From Acanthosepion esculentum (Eukaryota > Mollusca > Cephalopoda > Sepiida > Sepiidae): a stretch of 64,000 nt of DNA. The stretch spans positions 61,113,893-61,177,892 of the forward strand of contig OZ038479.1 in assembly GCA_964036315.1 (NCBI GenBank), read 5' to 3'. The notes beneath the pieces were generated by a model. The model was not told the DNA's origin, searched no databases, and saw nothing but the letters and a program-made list of their open reading frames with translations. Each line of letters opens with the position of its first letter. The stretch's first letter is position 1. Positions 23,691 through 36,345 of the stretch are shown here, in pieces. A program made the position numbers and the translations under genes.

Positions 23691-23700
<10 letters not shown>
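23160..23700. repeat. Nested direct and inverted repeat cluster
   Basis: A 75-base block containing TTTTATTGTTATATGTTATT and ending AAACAGTATTAAC occurs at about 23163-23236 and 23518-23593. The next block (23240-23278, CCTGAATGTCCGAGAAATTT) recurs inverted at 23594-23633. A third block (GACAAAGTCCAACAATTATT, about 23490-23518) recurs inverted at 23655-23692. The SINE lies inside, and a long TA run follows. Confidence 0.8.
23240..23420 (-). repeat. tRNA-derived SINE next to a TA microsatellite
   Basis: On the minus strand, box A-like TAGCTAAACTGGTACAGCAC is followed by box B-like GTTTGATTCC at 23305-23296. The same family occurs at 57.3 kb. It sits in the putative intron of the 21.4-27.9 kb gene, inside a set of nested direct and inverted repeats (23160-23700). 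Confidence 0.65.

Positions 23701-23752
<52 letters not shown>
23696..23752. repeat. (TA)n microsatellite
   Basis: About 28 TA units. It follows the nested repeat cluster; a shorter TA run lies at 23145-23164. Confidence 0.95.
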
Positions 23753-23755
<3 letters not shown>

Positions 23756-24262
23756 TTAAAGTATGCTATGTTTATGAGTAAAAGTGCTCTATATCAGTGA
23801 TAGAACACATGTAAAAAAAGTGGACACTGATTATCACCGAGTGGTAACAGTGTTTCATGCTTGAACACAATCTTTGGCCTGGAGATCAGTGGCCACTTAT
23901 ATATTAATTTCAAATATGCAAAGATTTCCATAGATAGTAAGGGGAAAAATATAAAGTGGTGGGAACAATATTGAAAAAATGAAATTGAAAATATCGGCAA
24001 GATAAAAACAAAACAAAATATCTGACTTTAAGAATGTCACAAAAAGATTTGAGAAAATTTGAAAGGATTAACAAGCAAGAAAAGTTGATTAACTAGTAAA
24101 ATATTATTTGAAGAAATTAGTTTTATGAAGATAAACAGATAAAAGATACAAAATATTAAAAACATTAGTTAAAGGCATGAAAACAACCAAACTACAGTTT
24201 TAAGTAGACATAAAGAATTGGCCAAAGGAGTATATGAAACTGGTTTACCAAGTTAGTTTTTA

Positions 24263-24860
24263 TTGATGAATATAGAAGTATATTGGATAGTCTTAATAGC
24301 AAAGCTAGAGATTGGATTCTTTGTCAGCCAACATAGCTTAGAAGACAACAGTGGAACTAGTTTTATAGGCAGTAAAATTCCTTTTAAAGTTGGTGATAAT
24401 ATCAAGATAAATGCAGAGAATTATTGTAAGTCTTTGGACAAGGCATTTTTGGATGTTACAGCTCACGACCAAGAATCTTTAAGTAAAATAGTATATTCAT
24501 GCAAAATAATGCTCCTTCACATTCTGCAAATCTATTGATCACTTTTGCCAACCAAAAAAAAAAAAAAAACTCCCAAAAACTAAAAATAAAAAAAAAAGGT
24601 TTGAGATACCAAATAAATGGAATGGGATACAACTTGTCTAAATAAAACTCAGTGTCTCAATAGAAACTTGTGGCCCATTAATAAAAGAGATGCATCTGAA
24701 AATAAAACCATAGAAGTTATTTGGGAAGCAACAAAATTTGCTGGAATTTGAAACAGTAAAAGAATTGATAAGAAGGCTATAGAATGCCAAATAACCCATA
24801 TTAACATGTAAAATAATAATAATTTATTCAAATAGGGTATTGTGCTAATCAAATATTTCT
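24263..24860 (+). pseudogene. Tc/mariner superfamily (pogo/Tc-like) transposase relic
   Basis: An open frame from 24263 contains KVGDNIKINAENYCKSLD, resembling the strand before the second catalytic Asp. A +1 change near 24490 gives FMQNNAPSHSANLLITFA, clearly the (Q)QDNAPSH block with Asp changed to Asn. Decayed downstream sequence (TCGPLIKEMHLKIKP, then LFGKQQNLLEF) fits the DLNPIENLW-to-C-terminus part. It sits in the putative intron of the 21.4-27.9 kb gene, in the same orientation. Two A-runs interrupt it. Confidence 0.6.
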
Positions 24861-24962
24861 ATTGCCTATATAACATTTGGACTTATTTATAAATTAAAAT
24901 TTATGTTCTGATTTTTTTTTTGCCTGACACCTCCAAGTTATGAATATTTTTAATAAGGATAG

Positions 24963-25100
24963 ATATTATAAGCTGAACTCCACATGCTATATTACTGATA
25001 TAAATATAAGTATATTCTGAAAAACATCTGTTGGGTGATACCAATTTTACTATGAAAACATTGAAATGTATAAAAATCTGACATAGTGTAAAATAATTAC
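24963..25100. repeat. Dispersed repeat, copy 2 (pairs with 18.4 kb)
   Basis: It shares TTATAAGCTGAA, TATATTCTGAAAAACAT and TGATACCAATTTTACTA with 18325-18465. It follows the pogo/Tc-like relic by about 100 bases. Confidence 0.5.
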
Positions 25101-27787
25101 TTTAAATCATAAAATGAATAACTTTTAATGCTTTTATATTTGGGAGATACTTTTATTTTAGGATAAGAATTCTAGAAAATTCCCTGTTGTTTCCTAAGTT
25201 CATTTTTTAAAATTTTTGTCTTCAAACTGTAAATTATGCTTAGTAAGAATTTGTATGACTTCACAAATTATTTCATTACAATTTGTAAAAATAAATGTAT
25301 CCAATATGATATAACTCTACCATTATGAAAAGTGAGAAACTAATTTTTTACTATTTTATTTTGTGAAATAAAATAAAGACATGAATCTTTTGGAATATCA
25401 AGTTTTTCTCATATTAGGCTAATGCAAAAGTTTGCAGAATTTTTTGACACAATTTTTATTCATATAAATTCGTAGCATCCTTACTCAGAGATTAAAGTAT
25501 TTCCCAATGTTTTAGGTAAATTGTGTATTCCATAATAATAGAATGATTCTAGTGGTGATTTATTGAATTCTTGGAATTTTTCAATATTTTGGGCGTTGAT
25601 AGTTTGAAAGTTTGTAGAATTATTTGCATTGCATTTGCAACAAAGATGTGTGTTGTTATGTAGCAAAAATTACTAGTCAACTTGTTTATCAAGAAATTGA
25701 TCTTTTCTCTTCTGATGTATCATTCAAATTTGCTAGTTGTTCACTATAGCATTGCACAGTAACATAAGTTCCAGCAGTTAGTAGGAAAGAATTGACTCTG
25801 AATCCAAATAAAGAGAAGAAATTTTTATCTTATAGCTCCATTTTAGGGTGAGATATTGAAAATTGTCCTGGATTAAGCAACAATATTCTTTAGTTTTAGA
25901 TTTTCTTATTAAATTCAATTTTTATTGATGACTATCTTGTCCAAAAATGCTTTCTTTCTGTGTTTAGTAAGAAGAGAAAAACAAGTGACTAAACATTAAT
26001 TGATGTTCTTTTCTATAAAGTCATGTGGATCCCTAGCTTTTGATATATTTTCCCAAGTTATGTAAATGACATACTATATTTGAATGGTTCAATAACTGTC
26101 ATTATTGACACATGTTGCTGGCCATGTTTTGGCTTAACAGATATAACACTGTATGTACAAGCAGTCCACAGTATATTGAACATTTTTGGGGGTATCTTCA
26201 AATTCTCAAAAGTTGTATGAACTAAAAATACTAAAGAAATTATACAACAATAGTGATTTAGACAAGAAAAATGAATCTTGGTATATAGAATCTGTAGGCA
26301 AAAATGCCCCTTCATTTCAAAAGAAAGTATTTAACAAACACTAGTCAGTTACAATAGTAAAGGCTAAATATTAGCTTAAAGATGGGCTTTAATTTTATAT
26401 AAGAGAGAGTGATTTTTAAAATATCATATTAGAAAATGAACATTCTGCATATTGTAATGTATCAATTTATCTTGATATTTGGTGGGTTACTCTCTTAGTT
26501 AATGGACTAATAGACTGAACATGTCAATGTGTTTGTCAGTAAGTGATTATTAATATTAATAATATTATTCCTGTTGACAGAGACTTTTTTTTTTCAGTTT
26601 CGAAATATTAAAAAAAATAATTTTTTATAAAATCTTTCTAGTTATTCTAGTTTTTTCTAGTCAAGAAACATGAAAAATATAGGCATACCAATTTTCATGT
26701 TGATTCTTGTATCTAACAGTAGATCTTAAGCAATAATAGTGGGGCATTTAGTTGCATTTTGAACATGTTATTTTGTAGATTTTAAACTTTTAGGTAATGG
26801 TTGGTGATTTGGTGTGGAGTAGAAAATAAATGAATAAATTGTGATTTATTTTGTTATTACAAAAAGTAATTGTTTAGTTGAATTTTCAGACATAAAAATA
26901 TAAAAAATGCCAAGAAAAATGAGTGGATACGAAGCTAGATATACTGGCATGAGTAATCATAGCTGTAGAAAGTGTCCCAAAACGAATGTAAAGAGTAATA
27001 TTTGGCATATCTTTGATATGGGAAATGTGTAATTATCAGAAGTGATGCACATGAAGAAATTAAGAGAAAGATATCTTCTTATAACTGTCTCTAATTTTGA
27101 ATGAAAGATTTTGGAAATGTTCAGCTTTATTTAAAATTTAATCACTAACATTGGAAAAAAGATTTTTGCAGTGATTAGGAAAAATAATTACTATCACATC
27201 ATTCTAATTCATTGTCATGGAAACATAAAAATGGAAGTAAAAAATAAGAGAAAGGGGGTTCTATTGTCTAATCTGTTTAATTCTGCACCTTTGGCTTTAA
27301 TTTGAATCAATTCTGCTTTTTGCAACTTTCATTCCTACTGGACTACTGTTTCTCATTTTTGTCTGGGTTGCATCTTATGATTGTGATTTATGAAGCAGTC
27401 CTATAATTGATAAAATAAATTTTTTCTTTCTTCTATATTTTGTGTTCATATCAGAAACTGATTTGGTAATTTATATCGGGTAGAAATGGAATAACCTTGG
27501 AGAAAACAGTAGAACCTCATTTTTGAAATTTTTTAAAATCTTCCTAGCAGCTTTTCTCTTGTTAATGAAATTAAGAAATTAAGATGAAAAAATTAAATAT
27601 TTGATAATACCATTTAAACAGTGAATATGAATAAGTTGACTGTAGTCAGGATCATTGAATCAGGGTGAATGGTTCTTCACCAGGGAGTATAATATACAAA
27701 ATAATCCCATCTTGTAAATTAAAAAAAAATTGTTTTTGGCTTGTATATTTGATGTCCAAGAAGGTGTTTTAATTTTTCTCTTTGTAG

Positions 27788-27886
27788 GATTTGGCTGTTG
27801 ACCAGATTCTGAAGACTATAAGTAAAACAAAGATGGAAATGCAGTCTATAAGAGAAAAAATGTTGAAGAAGAAAAATCATAAATAA
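27788..27886 (+). CDS. Probable terminal exon of the unassigned gene
   Basis: After the acceptor TCTCTTTGTAG, the frame reads DLAVDQILKTISKTKMEM, then QSIREKMLKKKNHK and a TAA stop: 32 residues of predicted amphipathic, basic helix. It is in phase 0 and joins without a shift to the donor at 22762, giving a 483-residue product if there are no exons between. The 5-kb gap could hide further exons. A donor-like CCAG|GTAGGC directly after the stop leaves open a spliced 3' UTR. Linkage to the 21.4-kb exon is inferred from phase, strand and order. Confidence 0.55.
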   Translation, partial: DLAVDQILKTISKTKMEMQSIREKMLKKKNHK

Positions 27887-27897
27887 TCCAGGTAGGC

Positions 27898-27903
27898 AAT
27901 AAA
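27898..27903 (+). promoter_or_regulatory. Polyadenylation signal after the 27.8-kb exon
   Basis: AATAAA lies 12 bases past the stop codon. A second AATAAA lies at 28008-28013. Either could end the transcript. Confidence 0.45.
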
Positions 27904-28018
27904 GTTACTATAACATTTGATGGACAATAATAGATGTCTGTTCAATGATTGGAATGTCATCATCAATTCATTAAAATGTTTCCTTCTCTTATTCACATAT
28001 CTATTTTAATAAATACAG

Positions 28019-28153
28019 TGCAGCTTTGATGGATTGTCTCTACTACCTAATGATTTATTAGTGAAAAAATGTAACCTGAATTCCTCAGTTGAACTTTCTG
28101 CGGTTTATGCTGAAGTAGACAAAGAGAAGATGGCACAAACCTTTAAAAATTGA
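28019..28153 (+). CDS. Possible extra 3' exon or coding remnant
   Basis: After the acceptor-like AATACAG, 44 codons stay open to a TGA: CSFDGLSLLPNDLLVKK, then CNLNSSVELSAVYAEV and DKEKMAQTFKN. The amino-acid mix looks protein-like. No donor in the 27788 exon joins to it in frame, because that exon stops first, so it could be an alternative terminal exon or an old pseudogene piece. The product is not recognised. Confidence 0.3.
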   Translation, partial: CSFDGLSLLPNDLLVKKCNLNSSVELSAVYAEVDKEKMAQTFKN

Positions 28154-29039
28154 TTTCCAATCCTTGAAAAGTGTTGTCCATGAAGCGTTTTTAAGGCACT
28201 CACAATAGGTTGTCTTGTAAGCCACCAATAGAGAATTTTGTTCCTATGTATATCTCATAAAGTATGGTCGACTATGCTCAGCCTTATCAAGACCTATTTG
28301 CAAACACCTTTTAGGTACAAGTATATATTAAGAGCAATTAAGAAATTTTAAGTAAACACTTATCACATTTTGAAGATTGTCACTTGAAAATATTGATGTA
28401 ATGATTAATTAAGCAGTATATTTTTGTTCAATTTCATTGTTAACAATTGGAATAGGATAGCTAAATCTTTGTGTGAAATTTCTGAAAGCAATTGACATAG
28501 GATATAGACATTTTTTGCTAAATTTACAAAGCTACAAAGTTGTAGGTTTGGTTAATTGTCAATGAAATCCAGTTATAAATTGTGACAACAACTAATGAAC
28601 CTGAAAGAGAAACTTTTGGCAGAAATTGGTAGGAAATTGTTGATTTCAGTATATTCAAGTTAGGTAAACAGGCATTAAAATTAAGATTGATGAAATTAAT
28701 TTACAAAGTATAATGTTTAAATACCATTTGATTTTATGACCATGAGTGTCATCTACTTTAGTGGAGAAAGAAATTGATTGTTCTCTTTACAGATCAATTG
28801 TTATTTGCTCCAATTAGATTATTAAACAAAACAGGTGCTAATTTTGGTATAATGATTGCTAGTTAGCTTTTCATGTCCAAAGTTCTTTTTTTTTTTCTTT
28901 AAATACATTTTATTGAGTACTATTTCTAATGTTTTCATAAGCAGCATGCTGATAACAGCGGGATATTTGCAGCAATTTCTATAGTGTGGAATGCTCTCTA
29001 GATATTTTAGAAATTAACAAACTCCTCAATTTCTACCAC

Positions 29040-31440
29040 TGAATTCTCTGTCCCAGGCTATCTTCATCTTCATCAGAAGCACTCTCGAGTGCACATGCAT
29101 GGCCTTGGTGTCCATGTTTGATAAAATTTCTATTGAGTCTCTGGATTGTTCTTATATGTGCTTTTGACTTTTGTTATTAAACTCTTATAGTTATTTTCTC
29201 TTTCTTTGTCATTCCCCTTCTCAGCACTGTAGCTTGTAATATAGAATATCTGACAGTATAGAAATGTCTCTCTCTACATTAGCCTGCAAATATCTTTGTG
29301 TTCCGTGACTTCAATGTTCATCATGTCAGGTAGCTTCATTCTAATACCTGATTCTGATTTTACTAGTATCCAAACTGAAGTTTTCAATTGTTCAGTCTCT
29401 CAGTCCAATAGTAGATTTTGCTACTCATTCTGATGGACACACTTCTTGATCTGTTACTTTTACTTTGGACTCTTGTTACACTTTGCAACTCTGTTCTCTT
29501 GGCAACTTGGATCACACTGTGGTCTCTGTAAATATTTATTTCCACTTGTCTATTAGGCAAGAACCCCTAATCACAAGACATCATTTTGTTATCAACACAC
29601 TTATTGGGATTAATTAATAATTATAAGTCTATCCTCAACAAGGTTAAGTCACTGTTCAATGCTCGAATGAGACACTGTATGGCTTCTTGCAAGTTTGCTT
29701 CTTGTGATTACCAGTGGCTTTCTAATTGGGTGTTAAACAAGAGTAAATCCTCAATCTCTCCTTTTTTTCAGACAGTTTGAAGTGTTGTCATCTACTACTG
29801 ATAAAGCAGAATGCTTTATGCATAAATTGTCTTCCAACTTCACTTTTAACTCATCAGAAGTATCTTTGCCTGATTTTCCACCTAGAACTGTGTCATATGC
29901 CATGATTCCTGCTATTTCTAAATTTGATCCACACAAAACATGCAGACTAGTATCCCTGCAATAGCCCTAAAGAAATATGCTCATGAATTGGCTTGTGTTC
30001 TCTCTACGCGCTACAACAAATGCTTTGCTTCTTCTTGTTTTCCATCTTGTTGTAAATCCTCTTCTGTAGCTCCTGTTTTTAAGAACTCTGTCAAACCTTC
30101 TGCTCCCTTGAATTATTGTCCTATTAGTCCTGTACCTCTTTTTGGCAAAGTGCTAGAGGCCCTAATCAACTGTGATGTGGTTAAGCATCTCAGTTTGCAC
30201 AGCTTTCTTTCAGACAAACAATATGGCTTTTGCTTCTCTTGGTCAGTTGTTGAACAGATTACTAAAACGTTTGTCAAGCTTTAAATAAGAATATCAAAGC
30301 TCTGGCTGTGGCTTTAGATATCTTGAAGGCATTTGATAAGGTTTGACATTCTGGTCTTCTTTCCAAGCTCAAGGGCTATGGTGATCCTGGATAAATTTTT
30401 GATTTGATCCAATCTTTCTTAACAATTCATGTAATGAACGTCTTATTGAACAGCCACTTTTCTAGATCCTTTCATATTAATGCAAGTGTCTTCCAGGGCT
30501 CTGTCCTTGGACCTACTTTGTTTCTTATCTTTATCAACGATACTTCCTGATGTCATCAGTTCCCAACTTGCTGATGACATAACTATTTACTCTTGTCTTA
30601 ATAGTAAGTTCAGTAGGTCTGAGAAAGTAAAATTGGCAGCTGATTGGGAAAATGACCTTTAATCAGTTGTTAACTGAAGCAAGAAATGGTTTGTAAAGGA
30701 AACTTCTGTCTTTTAGTTATTTTAGAGAGCCTTTTACTGGCTTCCATCAATATCTCTCTAGGAGAATAACACATTGCAGCTTCTCTGTCTCACATTTTCT
30801 GCTGATATGATGTAGAATGATTATATTGAATCAGTTTCTAGGTCTGCTGCTTGTAAAGGTGGTTCTCTCTTGTGCCAGAAAATTGTTTCTTGCATGTTTA
30901 TAAAACTACCATGTGCCCATGCATTGAATATTGCTACCACATCTGCTTTATATATCACCAGATCAGCTATATATCTCAAGATTCTTGACAAAATCCAATG
31001 AATGATCTGTGATGTTTTATTGTTCATGACCTGGCTTCAGTCATTTTCCCACCACCGTGACATTGCTTCCCCGTGTCATTTCTGTAAATATTTTCATGGC
31101 AATTTTTCTAATGAGCTTTTCTTGGAACTGCATGAATTTAAGCATACTACTAAATTGGCTTACTAGAACTCGTTGTTTTACTGTTGAAATAGATGTAACC
31201 ATTAAGTTCTATACTAATAGTTTCTTTTCTTGCACTGTTTGTCTATGGGACTGCCTTTCAGCTGCTTGCTTCTCAGCAACCTAGAATCTTCAAAAGTTTA
31301 AATACAACATCAATCACCATCTTTTGTCTTTCCAAATTTTGTTCTTTCTCCTTGCTAACATTTTCTTTCAATTTCAATAACCCTTTGTATCATTGTGGCA
31401 TTTTTGCCTCACTTAGGTTGAAATAATAATAATAAAAAAA
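29040..31440 (+). mobile_element. Decayed jockey-like non-LTR retrotransposon (LINE)
   Basis: Domains appear in the right order on the plus strand. An endonuclease part at 29290-29560 has FVFRDFNVHHV, a TRFPDN-like piece and SDH-like residues. An RT part at 29940-30660 has IPAIALKKYAHELACVLS, APLNYCPISPVPLFGKVLEA, SDKQYGFCFSWSVVEQI and ALDILKAFDKV, then the region before GSVLGPT and LADDITIYSCL, where the catalytic YADD reads LADD. A C-terminal part runs to about 31290. An AATAATAATAA-rich tail ends near 31440. Stops and frameshifts are scattered throughout. The 5' end is not defined. It is inactive. Confidence 0.8.
29940..30662 (+). pseudogene. Reverse transcriptase domain of the LINE, degenerate
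   Basis: Frame 29940-30284 covers RT blocks 0-3 (SCFPSCCKSSSVAPVFKNS, then NYCPISPVPLFGKVLEALI). Frames to 30480 give the LDILKAFDKV catalytic block A. 30480-30662 gives SVLGPTLFLIFIN and ADDITIYSC (block C, reading L-A-D-D where Y-A-D-D is usual). At least three frame changes separate them. Confidence 0.78.
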
Positions 31441-33036
31441 AACTTTCTCTGGGGGTATGCTGTGATCATAAATAAAAGAGAAAAGTTTTTATATCACTGA
31501 ATGTTGATGCATGTCTAGTAGACATGAACCACAATATTTTGATGAATTCTTTCCGTATCTTTTTTGTATTCATATCAATCTTCTTATTTTTCTTAAGTAG
31601 GTTTCTGAAATTTTGGGATTATTTTCATTATTCCACACATTTTTTTACTTGTATCTTTCATCTTTGTTGTTTTAACATGTTTCCATTGATGTATTCTTTG
31701 GTCTTCCATAGACTAAGCATAATTTTTTTTCCTTTTTGGTTGGATAGAAATCTTTTCAGTACTCTCTGATGTTTCATCTAATGATTATTAGAAGTTAATT
31801 ACACTTCTTTTTTTCATCTCAAGAAAAAAAAACAAAAAAAAGACATAGAAGGTCATGGAAATAAGTAACAATATTTTCTGTCAGCAGAATTTTCAGGGAT
31901 TAATTCTTTGAAAATTGATCTCAACCTCTGATAATTATTTTTTCCTGACAAAATGTGTAGCTAAAAAGCTTCAGACAAGAACAGTATACACTTTTTTTCT
32001 TCAACATATGGTTTGCCATGCCTGATGTTCTAGTGTTTTTCAAGTCTGATCTTTCGTTGACAGTTGGTTTATCCCTTATATTAATTACCACAGTTTAAAT
32101 ATATACACATAACATTTGGTTATATTTTTTACATGCAGGAGTGGTGGTAGAATTGTTTTGTATAGTTTTTAGTTTAGCAATGTTAGGATGATAGTGAATT
32201 TGACTTATTAAATGATTTTTGTAAATAATATTTACACATGTTTTAGATCCTGTATCATTTTCCATGTCTTCTTAACCTCTCAGAACTGCTTATATATTGA
32301 TGAAGTTGAAGGCTAACATAATGCTTTATCTGAAAAAAAAAATGTTTATCTCTCTTTACCCAGAAAACTTGTCTAGGAACTTGTCAATACATATCGACAG
32401 GCGTGTAACTTTAGTTAGGTTGCACATTTAGAACACCCTACCTTCTTTTGTTCAGACATTACTACAACCTGATACTTATACATCACAGTATGTTGTAGGT
32501 TGAGATAGGAAAGAAATGGGAGTATCATAGCTTCTAGTTGTTGATGAAAGCTATTAAGAGTAAAATTGTGTCTGCAGTTAAAGACCAAAACTCTGATGGA
32601 ATTAAATATAGTCAGTCTTAGTTTGTGGGCAGCCAAATAATCTAGTGAAAAGTTAATAATTTTCATTAAATTGTATAGTCCTTGCATTGAAATTTTCCAT
32701 TTGAATCTTGTATTTTTTTCATGATGCAGTAAGTTCAACACAAGGTCATAGATATTATTACAGTGTTAATTTTCAAAAGAAAGTTGGTCACTATGTAACA
32801 TATCTACCATTAAATTCTATATTCATAATCTGGCCTTTGCTTTTTGTAAACTATCAGTTGTCATCCAGAACAAATGTGCCTATAATGTACTCATATTTCT
32901 AGCATTATTCTACCTGATATTTCCATTAAAATGTATTTGTCAATTTTTCAGTTTATTAATTAATGCTCTGCATTACTAGTCAAAATCTTTTTGTTGTTGC
33001 TTTACAACAGAATGAAAAAGTTTGAGTGTATGTATG

Positions 33037-33112
<76 letters not shown>

Positions 33113-36110
33113 CAATGCAGCTATTATATTTACTAAAAATCTCTTATTATAAAATAAGTAAGCAATATATGGCATGTTATTTTACAGTTGTTTATATATA
33201 ATGTTTGTGTGTGCTCAGTCTGAAAGGAGAGGAAATTTCTCTCAAATTGTCTGTAAATAGAATTATTTAACAACCACTGCTCTGAGTGATTATACAATTT
33301 GGGAGAGAGTTACAGGTATGAGCATTAGAATTTTATATTGCCACTTAACCCAATTCTGTGGACATTTAAAAAATAATTTATGTATGTAGTAAATTTTTAT
33401 GATGTTATGTTTATGTTTCTTATTTATTTTTCTTGAATGGACATGCATTTTTATTGAAACTATTCATTTAATTTTATTTCCTTTGCTTAGTTTTATAAAC
33501 CAGATAGAGGTTATTTTCTTTTAGAAATATTGTCTGAGTAAAATAGAAGCTTGGATCTTTTGTAATCACAAAACCTCTATCTTGTCATTACTCATGAATA
33601 CTATATTTTGCATGATTAACTTTAGCAAAGGTAATTAGAAAATATTTATCATAATTGAGTGCTCAGGTTTGAATTACCTGTTTTGCAACTATTGTTTTAG
33701 TCAACCATACAATTTATATTGATGTTGCAATTTTATATTTTCAATCCATTTTTCCTTGGCATCTTAATTCATAATGTTCTGTTTCTGTAAGATTTTGCCT
33801 TGGCAACAACAATATGTCTGATGTATAACAGAATTCCATGACAATACATAAAACTTGAATGTTTACCTGTATGTTTTCTTCTCAGTATTTTTATTCTGCT
33901 TAAGTCTGTTGAAATTATGGGGATCCTAGGAATAAAGACATTGTCCTTTTAGCTAATCCCAGTGACGATACTTGCTTCAGTAATATATGGCTTGATAACT
34001 AAAGTTCTATTGCACAACAATGGAGAGTTGAGATCATGATGTGTATCATAACATTTAGTTGAAGCTGTAGAGAGTAACAACATGCAGTTCGAGAGGCCTG
34101 AGGAACACTAATGGGTCATGAACAGTTTCAGAAGTGCATTGACCTGTGTCAAATTGATATGTACCATTGAACTTTCTCAGGAATCTATTGCATCAGCTTT
34201 GAGTTGATTTTATCATTTTAGAGCACAAGAATGTCTTGCTTACAGTGCTTTCTGGAGTTTAGAGAAAATTTTTACATTTAAAACAGCTGAAAATAATTAA
34301 ATTTAATCTTAAAAAAAATTATGTTTTGTCTGGAAACATTTCTTAGTAAGTGCACAATGTTTCACAGATAAAAAATAAAATTGAGCTTTATTTTTTTGTT
34401 TTTTTTGTTTAACTGAAAAATGCTCTTTTATCCCAAATTCATCATTGATCTTGGAAGTTAGCTTCACCTAACCTCTTCTGTCCATATTCCAATTTACCTC
34501 TGAGAATGTTATTGTTTAACTCTAATACACATCACAGGGGACACAAAATGTCTCTTTATTTTCTTGGGAGGACAGGAACATTTTTGTACTTCATAACAAA
34601 CTCAATATTTCACTTCATTTACTAGAAAATGCATTATGCTCTTTGATGACCTTGAATGACCTCCAAGGTCAACTCGTGGCTTTTATTACAACTGGATGCC
34701 TTTTGATGCCAAAAACTAGGTCAGTGGGCCTTGTCATTTGAGTGCTGTTGACATATACAAACCAAAGCTTTGAATATTAATATAGATTACAAAGTACTCT
34801 CGGGACAAAACTGCAATTTCTGTATATCTGAATTTTGAAATATAAATGGATTTTATCACAAAACTCAAACTTATCAAGATATAAAAATAAATATACTCAA
34901 AGAATTTTCTGAATAGTCATTTCTGTTCACTATAAAGTCAAAATAGGTAAATAAAGTGCTAAGGAATGTTTTTAAGGATTGCATATCTTATATCAGAAAG
35001 TCCAAATAAAACTGAATTCATTTTATTAATTGTTTCATTCAAAGCATATGCACAAAGCATACATAACATTATTTGTCAATACAGTGAGAGCCTTAAACTA
35101 ATACAAATAACCAAAATTCCTATCCAAATTTTAATATTCTCAGGTCTTCTTTACCAATGATGTTAAACTATTCTTTTCCCCTACCACCATATTAAAAGTT
35201 AAACTTAAATGAAAAACAAATTGCAAAGAATGAATTTAAATAGGTTAAGATAATCATAATTATTCATTAAATGATTTTAGGCTTTAAATTAGAATAAAGT
35301 GCACAAAACTAGCCAGTGGGTGACAAACTGCTAAACATTCTGATAATTATTACCAAAACTATTGAATCTGTTAAAAAAACAAAAACAATTATTTTTTTTT
35401 AAGATAAAAATAATTTTTAAGATAAAATAATAATAATAGAAAAATGGAAAATAATAAGTTTTGCTTTATTATGATTTTTTTTCACTTATTTCTGTTCTTT
35501 TATTTCATTTTATTTTTTATGGTTTTCAAACAAAATTTATTTACCTTAAGAAAAAATAAAGCAGAAATATTCAATTGTGCTCTTTTTGAAACTTTAATTA
35601 TAGTTTCTTTTTATGGTTTTCAGAACAATGATTATTTATTTTCATTGAGACTTATTAGTCATTACAATTATAAATTATTTATTGTTAATTACTTAATGTC
35701 AGCATGATTGCTTCATTCGAATTTAGAATAAGTTTTTCGAGTTAGTCACAAGTCAAAGTGATGATTATTGAAAACTAGAAATATTTATGGGCTCGGTTTT
35801 ATGGTGAGGGATGTTTTGTTTTTACTACTACTAATAATAATAAAAATAAATTTGAAAAAGAAAATAAGAGCATGACGTCACCACATTTGACTTGGGACCA
35901 CTCCTTTATTTTATTTTGGAATAAATTTGAGCTGTAAAAATGTTTGATTTTGTAAATGACAAGATGAAATTCAGTTGATTTTATTCCTAACATTGATTGT
36001 CAAACTACAAAGAATTTTTAATTCAGTTTTTACTGATAAGACGAAATGATCCTATCACTGGAGTTAAAATGAGTGCCTGGATTATTGTTAAAGATCCCTT
36101 TTATTTTAGC
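31441..36110. other. Non-coding, one compound microsatellite
   Basis: No gene recognised. The 108-codon minus frame at 32415-32741 has no splice context or family motif and is probably chance. Confidence 0.5.
33020..33113. repeat. Compound (TGTA)n(TA)n(CA)n(TA)n microsatellite
   Basis: Four blocks follow one another: GTATGTATGTATG, a TA run, a CA run of about 10 units, and a second TA run. The TA blocks on each side of the CA block can pair. Confidence 0.95.
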
Positions 36111-36114
36111 TTTA

Positions 36115-36345
36115 GACTGTCTATGATGAGGATGACGAACTGTAGTGAAGTGGGTTGGCTGAGCTAGTTCATCCTTTGCTTACCACACCAGAACTCCAAT
36201 CTGGGAGTGGAGGTGGGTGTTAGGTCCATCCCAGCACCTTCTTTTGTTGTACTGAATGCCAAAGTCAATCCCTGCTACCTGAAGCATCCCACAAGGAGAC
36301 TGAGCAGTTTTTATCTCTACTTCTATGTGTGTGTTTGGGTGGGGG
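36115..36345. repeat. GC-richer island of unknown nature
   Basis: From GTCTATGATGAGGATGACG to GGTGGGGGAGCATAC the base composition is balanced, unlike the flanks. It is probably a dispersed repeat; no family was recognised. Confidence 0.3.

Larger units (their letters stand above)
22763..27787 (+). other. Putative intron of the 21.4-27.9 kb gene
   Basis: It starts GTAAAA and ends TCTCTTTGTAG. It contains the nested repeat/SINE cluster, a TA run, the pogo/Tc-like relic and a dispersed repeat. No further exon was recognised, though short ones could be missed. Confidence 0.45.

Noticed and set aside
23596..23781. Ile-Tyr repeat protein
   Set aside because: It is only translation of the (TA)n microsatellite.
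32415..32741. 108-codon minus-strand open frame
   Set aside because: No start context, splice site or recognised motif; treated as chance.
33020..33113. Repeated units suggestive of an array
   Set aside because: They are simple-sequence blocks without spacers; no CRISPR-like structure exists in the window.
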